From NCBI RefSeq assembly GCF_037038585.1, contig NC_092525.1:31274367-31338366 (forward strand): a stretch of 64,000 bases of DNA, written 5' to 3'. The DNA comes from Patagioenas fasciata (Eukaryota > Chordata > Aves > Columbiformes > Columbidae). Under the pieces are notes generated by a model. That model searched no databases. It was not told the DNA's origin and saw only the letters and a program-made list of their open reading frames with translations. The position numbers and the translations under genes are program-made. Every line of letters starts with the position of its first letter. Position 1 is the first letter of the stretch. Positions 9,320 to 21,281 of the stretch are shown piece after piece.

Positions 9320-12300
9320 CTTTCTTTTCCTTTTTTTTTTTTTTTTTTTAAATGAAGTACAGTATTCATTCCAGAACTAAATTAAAAATACATTTAGGAA
9401 ATTTATCTTGCAACAGCAATGTGGGCAAACTGCCAGAAGTCCGACCAGCACTCTGCAAAATAGACTATCAGGACACCTATGCCTATAACGATAAAGATAT
9501 GAGAAGCCACAGTTAATCAATGGATGAAAGGTTTTGGAGAGTCCCAAGTCACTTTTCAGCTGTATGTGAGCAATTATTCAGTGTTTGCATTCACAGCTTC
9601 TCATTCTAATGGAAAGTATTGCTGGTATCTCTTGGATGTGTCACGTAGGGATCCCCACAGTGGTGCCCATACTGCTTGTGGTACTAATGTTCATTCAAGG
9701 CATTATGGGGCCTGGCCCAGAGATGAGAACTGCTGCAACTAATGTTGGTATCTACTGCTGCTGCTAACAATGGTGGTAGGCACAAAAAACCAAAAAACAA
9801 CCTATCGAGAGAACAGAATAAAAAAAACCACTTGCATTTGGCACTAATTGTTTGTATCTCTAAACTTTATACAGATCTTAAGATACTCATTGCATTTATA
9901 GGAAAGAATAACATTATATAAAATCAATATCCAAATCTACCAATTTTTACACAACTGTATTTTACGTTTTTCATTCCTACTGTGTTATAGGTACCTTCCT
10001 TGTATGGATTAAGGTTCCTGTGAACATGTGAATGTGGTTTATGGGGGCTTTCTTTGTTCTTTAATTCTCCTTTTTACAGAGGGAAGAAAACAAACACCAT
10101 CATCCTCTCAAAAAGACCCCTGTTTACTTAATATTGTGTAATAAATGCTTAATGCATTTTCTGCTGATGCGTAAGCCTTATATGGAAGAGGAATCTTACA
10201 ACAGCAATCAAAAATACAAGAGCTTGTGGGAGTAAACTTAAAAACATTCCAAGGTTGTCATCATCACTTCTCTTCCCTGTGGTGTTCTGCTTCCTCAGCT
10301 TCATTCAGTGCCAAGCTGAGAAAAGGGAAGAGCTCACAGGAGAAGAAAAGCCTGTAGATTACAGCACAGCTTTTATTAAACTAGACCATACAGTTGATTG
10401 TCATGAGCTACGCAGAATGATATTATAAATCATGCTTCATTACTTAAGAGATTTTTGGTTTGTGCTGAATATGAATGTTGTTTTTATTAAAATAAATGAA
10501 TAAAGAATGCCCATAGAAATGCAAACAAGTGTCTTAAACAGCATAAGAATGATCCACTACTGCACAAGTTCTGGAAACCTGAAGTGCTTCTGTTCCCTAG
10601 CTGCAGTATGTTACCGTCCAACAATGCTGAGTAACCAGAGTCACGGGGCTCGGAGATCCTATTTCAAAGAGGTTTTTTTGCTCTTTGTGGAGACAGTTGA
10701 GAGAAGGGGCTTTTTATTGCAAACTTCCGGAAGCATTATCCTTTGAGCCAGTGTACTGAGCCCACGCAAAATATTTTATGCAGGGATTCAGTTTTCTCAG
10801 AGTACCAGGGTGGGCAAAAGGAGTTGTTGAATAAAGGGTATTGTCACTAGGAAGAAAGACTAGATCCTATCTACAACACATGTGGCCACTTCAGTACTGT
10901 ACTGATTCAAGACAGAACCAGCCACCCAGGGAACCGATGTGAGAGAGGGAAGGCTTTTCCTACGCACCTAAGCTCCCCAGCTTACCTTCTAAGCAGGTTT
11001 CTGTAAGCAAGTGTGTTCCTACTGATGCTCCTGATTGCCTGTTCTACTTTGCTTCTTGTCATCTCTTGCAGGAGAAGGTATCTGGCTATTTCATGTGGAT
11101 AAAACCACTTGTGCAGTTCCCTGATGCAGTACTTGTGTTCCCTCCTTGTTCAAATGAATAGGTAACACTGCCTACTGTAATAAGGCACTTTCGTTTTATA
11201 GTACTGCTTTAAAACCTCACTCTTCTTCATGTGAGTGAATAAAGGCTGGTATTGTTCTGTTACTATTCTGCCAGCCCTAAAAGCATTAGAGACAGGAAAA
11301 TTACTACCATTATTTAAAATGAACAACTGTACAGGACTTCACAAGTGCATATATGACAGATACGGCAGCAAGCAGCTTAGCTAATTTATTTCTAGCAGAC
11401 TCAGCTTTCCACTGTGAGAATGCTGCTGCTGAGAGGCATGTAATGGTAAGAATGTGATTATAAGCTTAACTTGGATCACTAGTTATGTGGCAACTCAGGA
11501 CAAAGAGTTTCTGCATTAAGTAAGTGAAAATAAACAGCTGTGACAGATCACCTTCTTGGTTCAGTTTTGTCATGCTGATGATTTTGCAGGTTAGTAGTGA
11601 TTGCTACACAGTTTCAGAACCTTGTAACACGCAGGAGTGGGCTTTTGACAATACCAGACCCAAGAGTCAACAGAGTAGTCTTCTAATTACACAGTATTGA
11701 TCCACATGGGAATAGCCAAGCTTTCCATAGTCTGTCTGGGGGACAGAGAACACCTGGTGTTAATGTTTGAGGAAGACAGGAAAAACAAAAAAGAACACCT
11801 GCTAGACAGGCCAGAAGCAGGAACCAGCCGGCTGAAAATCTTTCCACAAACATTAGGTGTGGCGTTATCCACCACAACAGCTCTCTCACACAGTCCGCCC
11901 ATTCCCTTGACAAAGAGAAGCTGTCACAGAAAGCTGCCTTTTCCTTGTTTGCTGGTGTGTCTCCTCCAGTGCTCTATAGCAGGACACTTAAAAGTTCGGG
12001 CGTAATTACCAGGACAGATGTGCTGTGAAACTCCTCTTCCTTCCGCCTTACAATGAGAAGTCTTCCAGCTAGTGAGATCCTTCCGCTGCTTCTGGCGGCA
12101 TTCGGCCCATACAGCCCACTTCTGTACCTCCCACAAGGTCCTTGCAGGAACCTCTTTTCTTGTAATTCCTCAGTTTCTAACTGTAGCTCAGTTAGGCAAG
12201 TTCATACAAAGATGTGCCTTGGGGACTATTTCTTCCAGTAAAACCTGCCAGCACCTGGGAATAATGACACAGCCGTGTTCACTGTCTCCAGGGCTTTTAT

Positions 12301-15300
12301 AGCCAGTTCCTGTCTCACATATCCAATTCCAGGAATTGTGCCTGTTTCTCATCTTGTCAAAGTTTGTGCCCTGATAGTGACATGCTTCAGTGATTTGCTC
12401 CTGCAAGAACCTCACAACCTTCTGCTCCTTCCTTTTTTTACTGTCTACAGCTTCCCTAGGTCACTGTAACTGGATCAATGACTTCCAGAGCATTTGCTAG
12501 CACTGCTCTGAGTACCCTTCTCTGTGCACTTAATTACCTTTAAATATTAATGTTTTAGTGGCTTCTTTAATTAGCCATTAAGTTATTCATCAGCACTCAA
12601 AGAATATTCATAGTTCCAGATCTCAGTTATCCTCACTGATGTGTTTTTCTTCTATTTTTATTTTCAAATTTTCTACCTAATTAGTTCAAGAAATATTTAA
12701 ATAGCAAAGTACTCAGACACGGATATATTCACAAAACTATTTCATCAAAAGAGGTTAAATTAAAAACCTCCTTCCTCTGCATAGATATTTTCCCAATGAG
12801 ATCACATGATAGTTTTTTAATTAGTTCTTCAGTAATCACATAACTCAATTAAAAATCTAGTGTAGTGAAGGAGCTGGAATGACAAGTTAGATTTTAAAAA
12901 TACTCATTATTCCAGGGGAAAAAATTGGTGTTTGTGTGGGTGTGGGGTTTTTTTGGTTTATTTGTTTTTAAAGAGTACATCCCAGGTTTTCCCTCTGCTG
13001 CCTTCATACTTTACCATCTGTTTACACCAAATACATACATCTCCACAGAGATGATAACCACATTTCCCATCTTTCCACTTTATTCATAACATGATGATCT
13101 GCTTCCAGAAAGCACAAAGGCTGCAAACATACCATGGCCTGTCGCTGCTGCAGCTATTGTTAGAGTAGTGGAACCATGACCAGACCTGTTCCTCCTTTGC
13201 TCTTGGCGCTGCCGTATCAGAGCGGGAGCGCTGCAGACACAACCTGCACTCGGTGAGCCGCCTCTCCATCAATTCTGCCGCTGCGCATCTGGTGTTAGGT
13301 TTCTTGCGACTACAAAAGGTGACCCCAAGCGGCAAAACAAGGCATAAGCAGTATGTTAACAATTCAAGTTTTCCTAAATGGCTAGTACACAGATATGCAG
13401 TTTGAATCCACATTTCACTAAAATTTGAAGGAAAAGTGCATGTGAAACTTGTTAGATCGTCTCTTTCCTAATAATGAAGAGAAACAGCCAGTTTGAACAG
13501 CTCAGCGAGATCAGATAGGAAGGGCAGGGGCAGCTCTCCCCCCTGAACACACTCCCTGTCTTCCACTCAGTCTGTGTTTCCCTCTGCCAGGTTCTCTGGG
13601 GATCTTGGGTTATAACAAACCTTGTCTTGTCCCGTTTTAAAGCACCACTGGAAACAAGGCACAGTTAGCAATCCAGCTGGCAGCAACAAGTACTTATTTA
13701 CCTATTGTTTGCCTTATGGTATTACAGCCCACACAAAACCATACTTCCTTCTCCTGATGAAGTTCTCTTTTAGTCTCAGAAAACTCAGGAGTAGCTCAGA
13801 ATTAGGAGATTTTCACATTGAATGTTAAGCTTCTTACCAGATTTTCTTTCCTCGGTATGCTTCAAACAGAAAACAGATTCTTCTTGCTGCCCTTTTAACT
13901 CTTAGAAAACAGCCTGAGAACCTCAGAGAAGGGACTGAAGCCTTCTAGGAGCACTAGAAAATGTGTTACTACTGCACACAGCATAAACTGAGCTGTAAAA
14001 GCCAAGTTATGTTGAAGTACAAGCTATGTTTGGAACTGTGATAACTTGCTGTCAGCAGCAGGGAAAAGAAAGGCACGGGTAGAATAGCTGGAATGCAGCT
14101 GTGTTTGTAACAAGGCTATTTTGGGCTTTACGTGCTTTGAGTTCTGAGCTTGTCTCAAAAAAGCAACCCAAAAAAAAGGCATTTGAGGGAATGACCTTCC
14201 ACTCTAGAGGCACAGACACAAGAACTTGAAACAGGTTGCAGGTGAGGGTCCCATGACTCTCAGGCAGGTCACTATACTATACAACAACATCAGGGACCAT
14301 AAAATACATGAGATATGCACGAACTACTATCATCTGTCAGCCCCGCCTACTCGACTCCCTTCTATCCCACTGGCACAAGGCACTCCAGTGCCTCAGGGGA
14401 AGTTTACCAAGGTAACACACTAACAATGATTTTCCTGAATATTGAAGCACTAATCTCATGCAGCCTTTTCAAAATTCTCTACTTAGTACTACTATAAACA
14501 CACCTATTCTAATTTAAAAGAAAGAAAAACAAGAAAAAACTACTTTAAATTGTTTGTTATCTAGCTAGTATTTGTGGGTTAACAAAAGACGACAATGTCA
14601 ATGTGTAGATTTGACCTTGGCCCTTAGCTCCTTACTAAGTCCAAAAAAAATTTGCTAATGGTTCCTGGCTTTCCAGACAAGTTCTGTTGCAATACCTCAG
14701 ATTGCACCCAAGTTTTAAGAAGCCTCCAGCACACACTTTCTTTTTAATCATTATTTTCCCAAATACATTCGCTTGTCAGGCCTTCTATAGTACTTCCATT
14801 ATATCTCAGTCTTCTACTAAGTCTGTCACATCAGCAGCTTCTGACACAGCTGTTTTTAGCTCTGTTGCTTTTGTGCCAATACATTTCCACGCTAGAATAC
14901 CACAATAAAGTAAATAAAGGCTACTTTATTTTGGAGAGCATCTTCACACTACTTACCTTGCTATGATTCACAACAATTAAAATCAGTCGAATGGGTTTTA
15001 GTACCTGCTTGCACCAAACCATTCAGTCTAAGGAAATGAAGGGTATATATGGCTACACAGAAGAATGTCTCTTCAATTATATATGTGGAGTATCTTTTCC
15101 GGAGCAGTATTCTCCATATTTTCTATAATCAAGTTTAAAAAATTAGCTGTGATATGTGCTGAACTCTGAGGTTATTTTAATGCAAAAAATTTGCTCAGTC
15201 ATGTAGGTGGAGTTCCTTATTTCTACCCAAGTAAACCAATCTGAGCACTCTTAGTTTTGTCCAGACAGCATTGACCTCATTTTTCCAGTTGTGTTCTATT

Positions 15301-18300
15301 TTGGTGCAGCATCATCTGTGGATGCCTCTTGTTTCCCAGAATGAGGGATGGGTGGGGAATAAGGATGGTGGTTTGTGGACAAGCAAAGCAGTGAACAGGG
15401 CTGGGCACTATAGCACAAGCGCTCCCTTTGCCAGTAAAAGCCATTGTATTGAATCTTTATGGTTTAGACTTCCCAAAGGTCACCAAGAGTGAGGTTTCTA
15501 AACAGTGTGAGAGAGATTGTGATTGTTAAGCCTGGTTTGTGGAAGATAACACTCCACAGAAGTGGAGTGTCCAAGTTCCTTTCTCTGTTTTAAAATGCCA
15601 GTTGGATGATTATTCTTGCACTGTTGCATTCCCTGCAGGATCATTGGCAAAATGTCTTGAGTTTCCAAAGTCAATCCCCACAGAATTTCACCAGATGTTC
15701 AGGCATATTATTTCTATTTAAACCCTGTATGTCATATTTTTCAAATTATTCCCTTAAGACAGCTTCTGTCTGTGAAGCTCCAGGCTGCCTGTCATCTGGC
15801 TCCGCTTTTGCATATAAGGAAAGAGAACGATACAGCAGTTCAAAGGTGGCTGAGCAACTTTGAAGATAACATGTTTCAAAAGTTTTAATGTTAAAAGACA
15901 AATTGCTTTCTTGCTAATCAAGCTTAACTATATTCTGTTTCAAGATGAAACCAGTTTCATGTTACGTTTGAATGCGCATGGCAGGATGAGTTTCATCAGA
16001 ACATACAAACATATTATAGGAATCTGTAATGTGCACTGCAGTTCTAAACTTCAGGTCAAGTTTAAGGCATTGTTAATAAAAATCAGCCTGTATCCAGCAC
16101 AATAGCAAGAGCCTGGAACCACAACATGTGAAGGGAAGAACACTCAACCTTCTCCCAAAACAGTTGCACATCACCAAGAAACCTCATTCCATGCTCATGA
16201 AAAGGACAGCAGCTTTATAAGCAGAAATTGGCACTTGCACACTGTTGATCTTCTTCTTGACAGAAAAAAGTTGTGGTTTATTTTTTTTTATCTAAAACCA
16301 AGGTAACTTTGTCTCCCTACTGTTTTTCACAGTTGGATTTCAGGAGATCATTATCACAGACATTTCTACGTCATCTCAAAGTATGTATGACAATTATATA
16401 GACATTTTAATAATGGATTTTTAACACCTGTGTTGATGATAGGACATCTTGATGGTTTTTCGCATTTCTAGACCACTTCAGAAGATTAGGTGATGCACTG
16501 GTACATGCTGAGTCTGCAAAGAGCTGAATCCTGTGGAAGGATCACTGAATTAGTTCTTTCTCTCCAGTCCTAATCCATGGGATATTTCTTCTTTATAGAT
16601 TTAAGAAACATGAAGACTGAATTCCCTATTCTGCAGAAGCACAGTAAGTCATTTATGTTGTCAATACTAGATGTGATTTACTTTAAAAGCCTGTCAAGTA
16701 AGTGTCATGGTAGCACTGTATGCTGCTTTGTTTCTCACTAGTCGTCTTCTCCAGTACACACCACAGAGCTAACAAAGTGACAGTACATCCAGAATTTTCT
16801 TACAGCACAAGTCACTTTCAAATGGTGCTAAAGTAATCTTCTATTTGGGCTGTCCAGCTGCTCATGTCTACTGTGGATAGATTGGAATAGTTGCTCCACT
16901 TCATTCGGGCAAGATCCCCCCGCAACACACATACTGCCCAGGATGTAGCTTAAGATGCCAATTTTTCCCAGAAGAATTACAAGGCTCAGGTTGGATTTCT
17001 GTAAGCGTCTCCTGCTGGTTTTTTTTTGATAAGAACAATACAGCCACTATGCAGTGAAACATGTTTTGCACTGGGGATGGAAGGTGACAAGGTTCAGAGT
17101 GATGTTCTGTTCCCCTTGCACCTTATCCCAGACCCATGCCAGTGCTGTAGAAATCACCATCACCTCCCCCCCAAAAATAGTCTTCATATCAAGACGACTT
17201 AATTTTTTCTGAGAGGGGGCAGCTGTCTGGAGCTTCATTAAACCTTCAGAAATACTGCACCAAGGCTACTGAACATCCTCAGAAGATGATGGATTGATCC
17301 TTGAAAAGGAGTTTGAATATGTTGTTCCATGGTTTTAGTTCTACTCTTTCAGGAACTGATGTTTTTTCCTCTACATAAGCAAGGACTGAAGTGTTGAGGC
17401 ACAAAAACCAAGCATTTGGAATGAAATGGGCAGCTGAGAGCCCAGAGCTGAACAAGTAACAGACTTCGCACCACTCTAAATATTAAATTTAGGTATTAAA
17501 CATCACATCCACATAGAACTTCATTTCTTTTTCTCTCTAGCTAACCAGCTACAAAGAATGACACCTATATTTTCAGCCTGCACCCATGGTTGAGGAACTT
17601 CCTTTCAAAGGGAGCTCTACCCTTTAAGAATGCTACACAATACACTTGTTGCACAACTCATCTCAGCTAAGAGAAGGAAAAATTAGTACTAATTAGCACT
17701 AGAAAACCCTGATCACAAGAGAAGACCCTTGAAATCAGTTCATTTAAGCATAACCTAACCACATTAAAACCAGAAATACAATAAAGGTGGAGAGTGATTA
17801 TCCCATTTTCCTCAAGGCACAAAGATTAAGGAGCACTCAAAATAATTTCCACATTTAGTACTGATATTGTGCTAAGCTTATTCAGGTCCGCACCCTTCTT
17901 AAATCAATAACCTTGAAGGTAAAAGAGGTGGCCTGTGGACAAAGGACAGAGAGGAGAGGTCGGAATCAGTGCAGGCTTAGAACAGATTAATGCATGTACA
18001 ATCCAATTGCTCTAAGTACATACCTTCAAGCATTCCACCCATGTTTTCTGTTAAGCCTACAACTGGATGGCATCATCTGGCTGATTCCAGGGTGAATTTC
18101 AGACAGTGTTATGGCTATATAAGCTGAAAACAAGCCAACTGGCTCATTAAGTAACTTGAGATTTGTTGAGTACATTCACTGTGTTGTTACAAAATTCCTA
18201 ATCACATCACCAAGAAACATAAAAAGCCTACATACATTTTATCTTTAGATTTATTATTATTTCAGAGGCACTTAATGTCTTACATTTATTTAGCGCCATT

Positions 18301-21115
18301 TCCCCCTCCAAAACACTTTACAGTATTTGCATACAGGAATGTTTCCCACCACTGTTGAAATGCAGTCATCTGACTATTACCAGTACCATCTTCAAAGCAC
18401 CAACAGTTTGAGACTGAAAATATTCATCAGTACTTTGTCTTACTAAGATAGTTCAGAATTCCAATTTGCAAATTTCCAGCTTATGGTATTAAGAAGAACT
18501 AACAGCTAAAATACAGTATCACAGTGCAATTCTGCAACAGACCTGAGACTTGGATCATTTTCATTAGATTGTTTACAATCTTTCATTAGACCAAGTCTAT
18601 CTCAAAATACTTTAATGTAAGGCCTTTTAAGAATAAAATTCTAAGCCATCATTCTTTTTCATGCTTTCTTTATAAGCTTCTCTTACAAGCACAGGAGAAT
18701 ATTTTTCTCTCCTTCCAGTCTATTTAGAAACACTAAGTCCTGGTCCCAAGGTAATACTAGCATCCTCAGTTTCAAAGAACTTCATGGCATCTAAAGGCAA
18801 AACTATTCCTCCTTGGTTATGCAGTTGGATTTGTTTGTTTTGCTTTAGTTTATAAAATAAATCTGAGATTACACAAAAATCTGTTATTAACTAAGTCAAT
18901 TGTGAAGTACCTTGGGATTGGCTGCCGGGTTGCTATACAAGTGTCAGCTTGTTTTGTTTGTTAGTGTTAAAAATACATCAAAGTATCCCAAGTTCACTAT
19001 TCCACTGCAAAGCCTGCCCTAGTCACAAGGATAACAGCAACTTTCTCATTTTAGAGATTTTTTTGTCTTTCTACAAGGCTACTAAAACATCCCTTCCAAG
19101 AGAAGAAGTTGCATTTGTGCTGAGAACTTTCACAAAAGAAAAGAAATAGCTATCTGGCATACCTATTTTCACGGTTACAATTAAAAAAAGACGACCACCT
19201 CACATACAGCATGCTGCTACATGCTATGTTATGGCTGATGTGAGAATCAATGAACAGAAAAACAATTAGTGAGATGAGATATCTATTTGCCTTCTTGTGG
19301 ACCAAGTACAAAAAATTATTCTGGTACTTTATTCTCTTGAATACAGAACACTTCTTTTGATTTTCATTGCTGCATTATATTGTGAATCTCCTGTGGTCAC
19401 AAGATTCTTACACCAGGAGAGCTGTTTGCATTTGAGTACTACGAAAAAACAGTAGTACTGACAGGTATGGGCAAGAACTATGATTAAAGGAAATAATAAC
19501 AGGTAGCAATTTCAATGTGAATGATGATAACTACTCAAATCGGCTAAAAATTAACAGTGGTGCATTTCAGTACCTATCCATTTTAGAAAAAGTTGGCTTT
19601 GTATTCAATCTAAACCCTTAATAAAGATGCACAGAGAACAGATTTATTGCATATTTTATGCATGCCTTCATGTAGTGCATTCCTACATTATATTTTATAT
19701 GGAACACTAAAAATCTACTAGACCTTCAATGTAAAACAGGTATTGTAAATTTTTGTTTTAAAGCCTAAACAGTGATTGTTTAATACTTTCCTATTCTCTG
19801 ATCACAAAAATCACCTTGCTGCATTTATGTCAAAGTCATATGGCAATCACAGTAATCATCTGTATGAAAACAATGGCTACAGTAAACAATTTTAAAAGCT
19901 TGGTTTCTTCAAAGGGATTTGGCAGTTGGAACAAGAAAATGAACAGGGCTCAGAGATCCTTAGACGACAACAAGAATCACTGGTGAATAATCTGTATCAG
20001 AAATCAAGAAACCTCACAACAAATAAGAGAATAAATATGAATGATGAAAGCATAATTTTAGGCTTCACAGCCCAGAAGTCCAAGCAGGGATTACCATTAT
20101 CACTTGCTTCTAAACTCAGATCTGAAGGGCAGCTAAAACCACAAGATCTCAGTTTTTGAAGAAGGAGAAAAGAAAGAACTTGGAAAAAGCAACTGCTGTA
20201 TTACAGGACTGAAGACACAGAGGACAGGCAACAGTCTGCTGTTTCACAGATGAACATTTTTGAGTCCATTCTAACCCCTCCTGATTTCCAGAGAACGACT
20301 GGACCCATATTCTTTTCTCTGTTTCTACTGTGGGAGCCATTCGTTTCCTCAGAGCTGAAAACACACACAGATGGTTTGACATATGAAACAAAATTTTGTT
20401 TTTTCTCCAGTCCTTTCCTCCCTCAACCTCCTCTGGACTCTTCATTACCAAAGTATTTCTCTGACAGAAAAAGGACAGCTGGGGTGGAGGGACGGATGAA
20501 GCTCTTGCTAAATTGGTAGAGAATAGGACTGCTGAGCAGAAGAGAGAATTGTACGGACAGACAGATGTTAAAAATAATCGGAAAGCCAGCAAAGACCAAG
20601 CTTAATTTTTTAAGCAGAAGGATCTACTTCTTTCTTTTAGGTTCAGTCCATCCTTTATCAGCAAGGGTGTATTGGCTACATGACAAGGGTTGGTCAAGGA
20701 AAAGGCTCTTTCATTTGACAGGGCACAGATCTGAAGGTGGGGCAATGTCCTGCACCGTGCGAGATAACTCAGAAATATGCATAGAACAGAGCAAAAATCC
20801 AAGACTGCTTTGCAGGAAGAAGAGAGGTAGCAACCCTAATTTTAACAGGGCTTTTCACTGAAGGGAAAGAAGGTCTACAGAAGTCAAATCAACTGATTTC
20901 AAATGGTTTGCATCCCAGGATGAATCAGGTTACACTGATTTAAGCCCAATTTAATTTAGGCAGGTTTTTAAACCACAAGAATAAGGACATTCTTAGTACA
21001 TATCAATAATTAAACCAACATATACACAATTATCAATATCCTACATAATAGTAAATGCTTAACAGTTTGTTTTGGGTTATCCTAGTTAATTTGTTTAAAA
21101 AACAAGCTGAGTAGT
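9320..21115. other. Gap between convergent F3 and ABCD3, no confident gene
   Basis: This stretch separates the two 3' ends. I found no exon with recognisable homology on either strand. Notable contents are an open-frame-dense block with a TATAAAA on the - strand (11.6-12.5 kb), a CpG cluster (13.2-13.34 kb), three small exon-like segments (16.33-17.59 kb) and scattered AT-rich low-complexity DNA. Mammals carry no protein gene between ABCD3 and F3 that I know of. Confidence 0.6.
16333..17593 (+). other. Three exon-like segments with matching phase (unproven)
   Basis: Segment A (16333-16380, 48 nt) follows tgtttttcacag and precedes GTATGT. Segment B (16599-16643, 45 nt) follows ttctttatag and precedes GTAAGT. 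Segment C starts at 17541 after ttttctctctag and reaches TGA at 17591-17593. All three are open in one frame with phase-1 junctions, giving a 47-residue hydrophilic peptide tail. No start exon or homologue is recognised. Chance is a serious alternative. Confidence 0.25.
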
Positions 21116-21121
21116 TTTATT
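21116..21121 (-). terminator. Candidate ABCD3 poly(A) signal
   Basis: Reads AATAAA on the - strand, 83 bases past the ABCD3 stop codon. This would give an unusually short 3'UTR of about 100 bases. Other - strand AATAAA hexamers further left (for example near 19330 and 19644) could end longer transcripts, as in mammals, where I recall a longer ABCD3 3'UTR. Confidence 0.5.
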
Positions 21122-21203
21122 GTACAATGTCTGTCATTCTACGCATTTCCTGTAATCACCAGTATCTGTGGCAGTTCATCTCTGTAGCAGTTCAGTTCAT
21201 GAG

Positions 21204-21281
21204 CTAAGATCCAAATTCAACTGTGTCTTCCGTTATTTTCTTGAACTCATAGTTCCCTCTGCCGTCCATATGCAAGTAAAA
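21204..21281 (-). CDS. ABCD3: ABCD3 exon 23 (last coding exon)
   Basis: Residues 636-660, [13 protein letters not shown] to EDTVEFGS, then TAG at 21204-21206. Confidence 0.97.
   Translation of the reverse strand, partial: FYLHMDGRGNYEFKKITEDTVEFGS

Noticed and set aside
11071-11160. Open 29-codon segment after ctcttgcag and before GTAACA
   Set aside because: It ends in its own stop directly before the donor, is isolated, and cannot be joined in phase to other candidate exons.
20149-20592. 147-codon - strand frame just beyond ABCD3
   Set aside because: No homology recognised, mixed composition and overlapping frames on the other strand. It may be part of a longer ABCD3 3'UTR but not coding.
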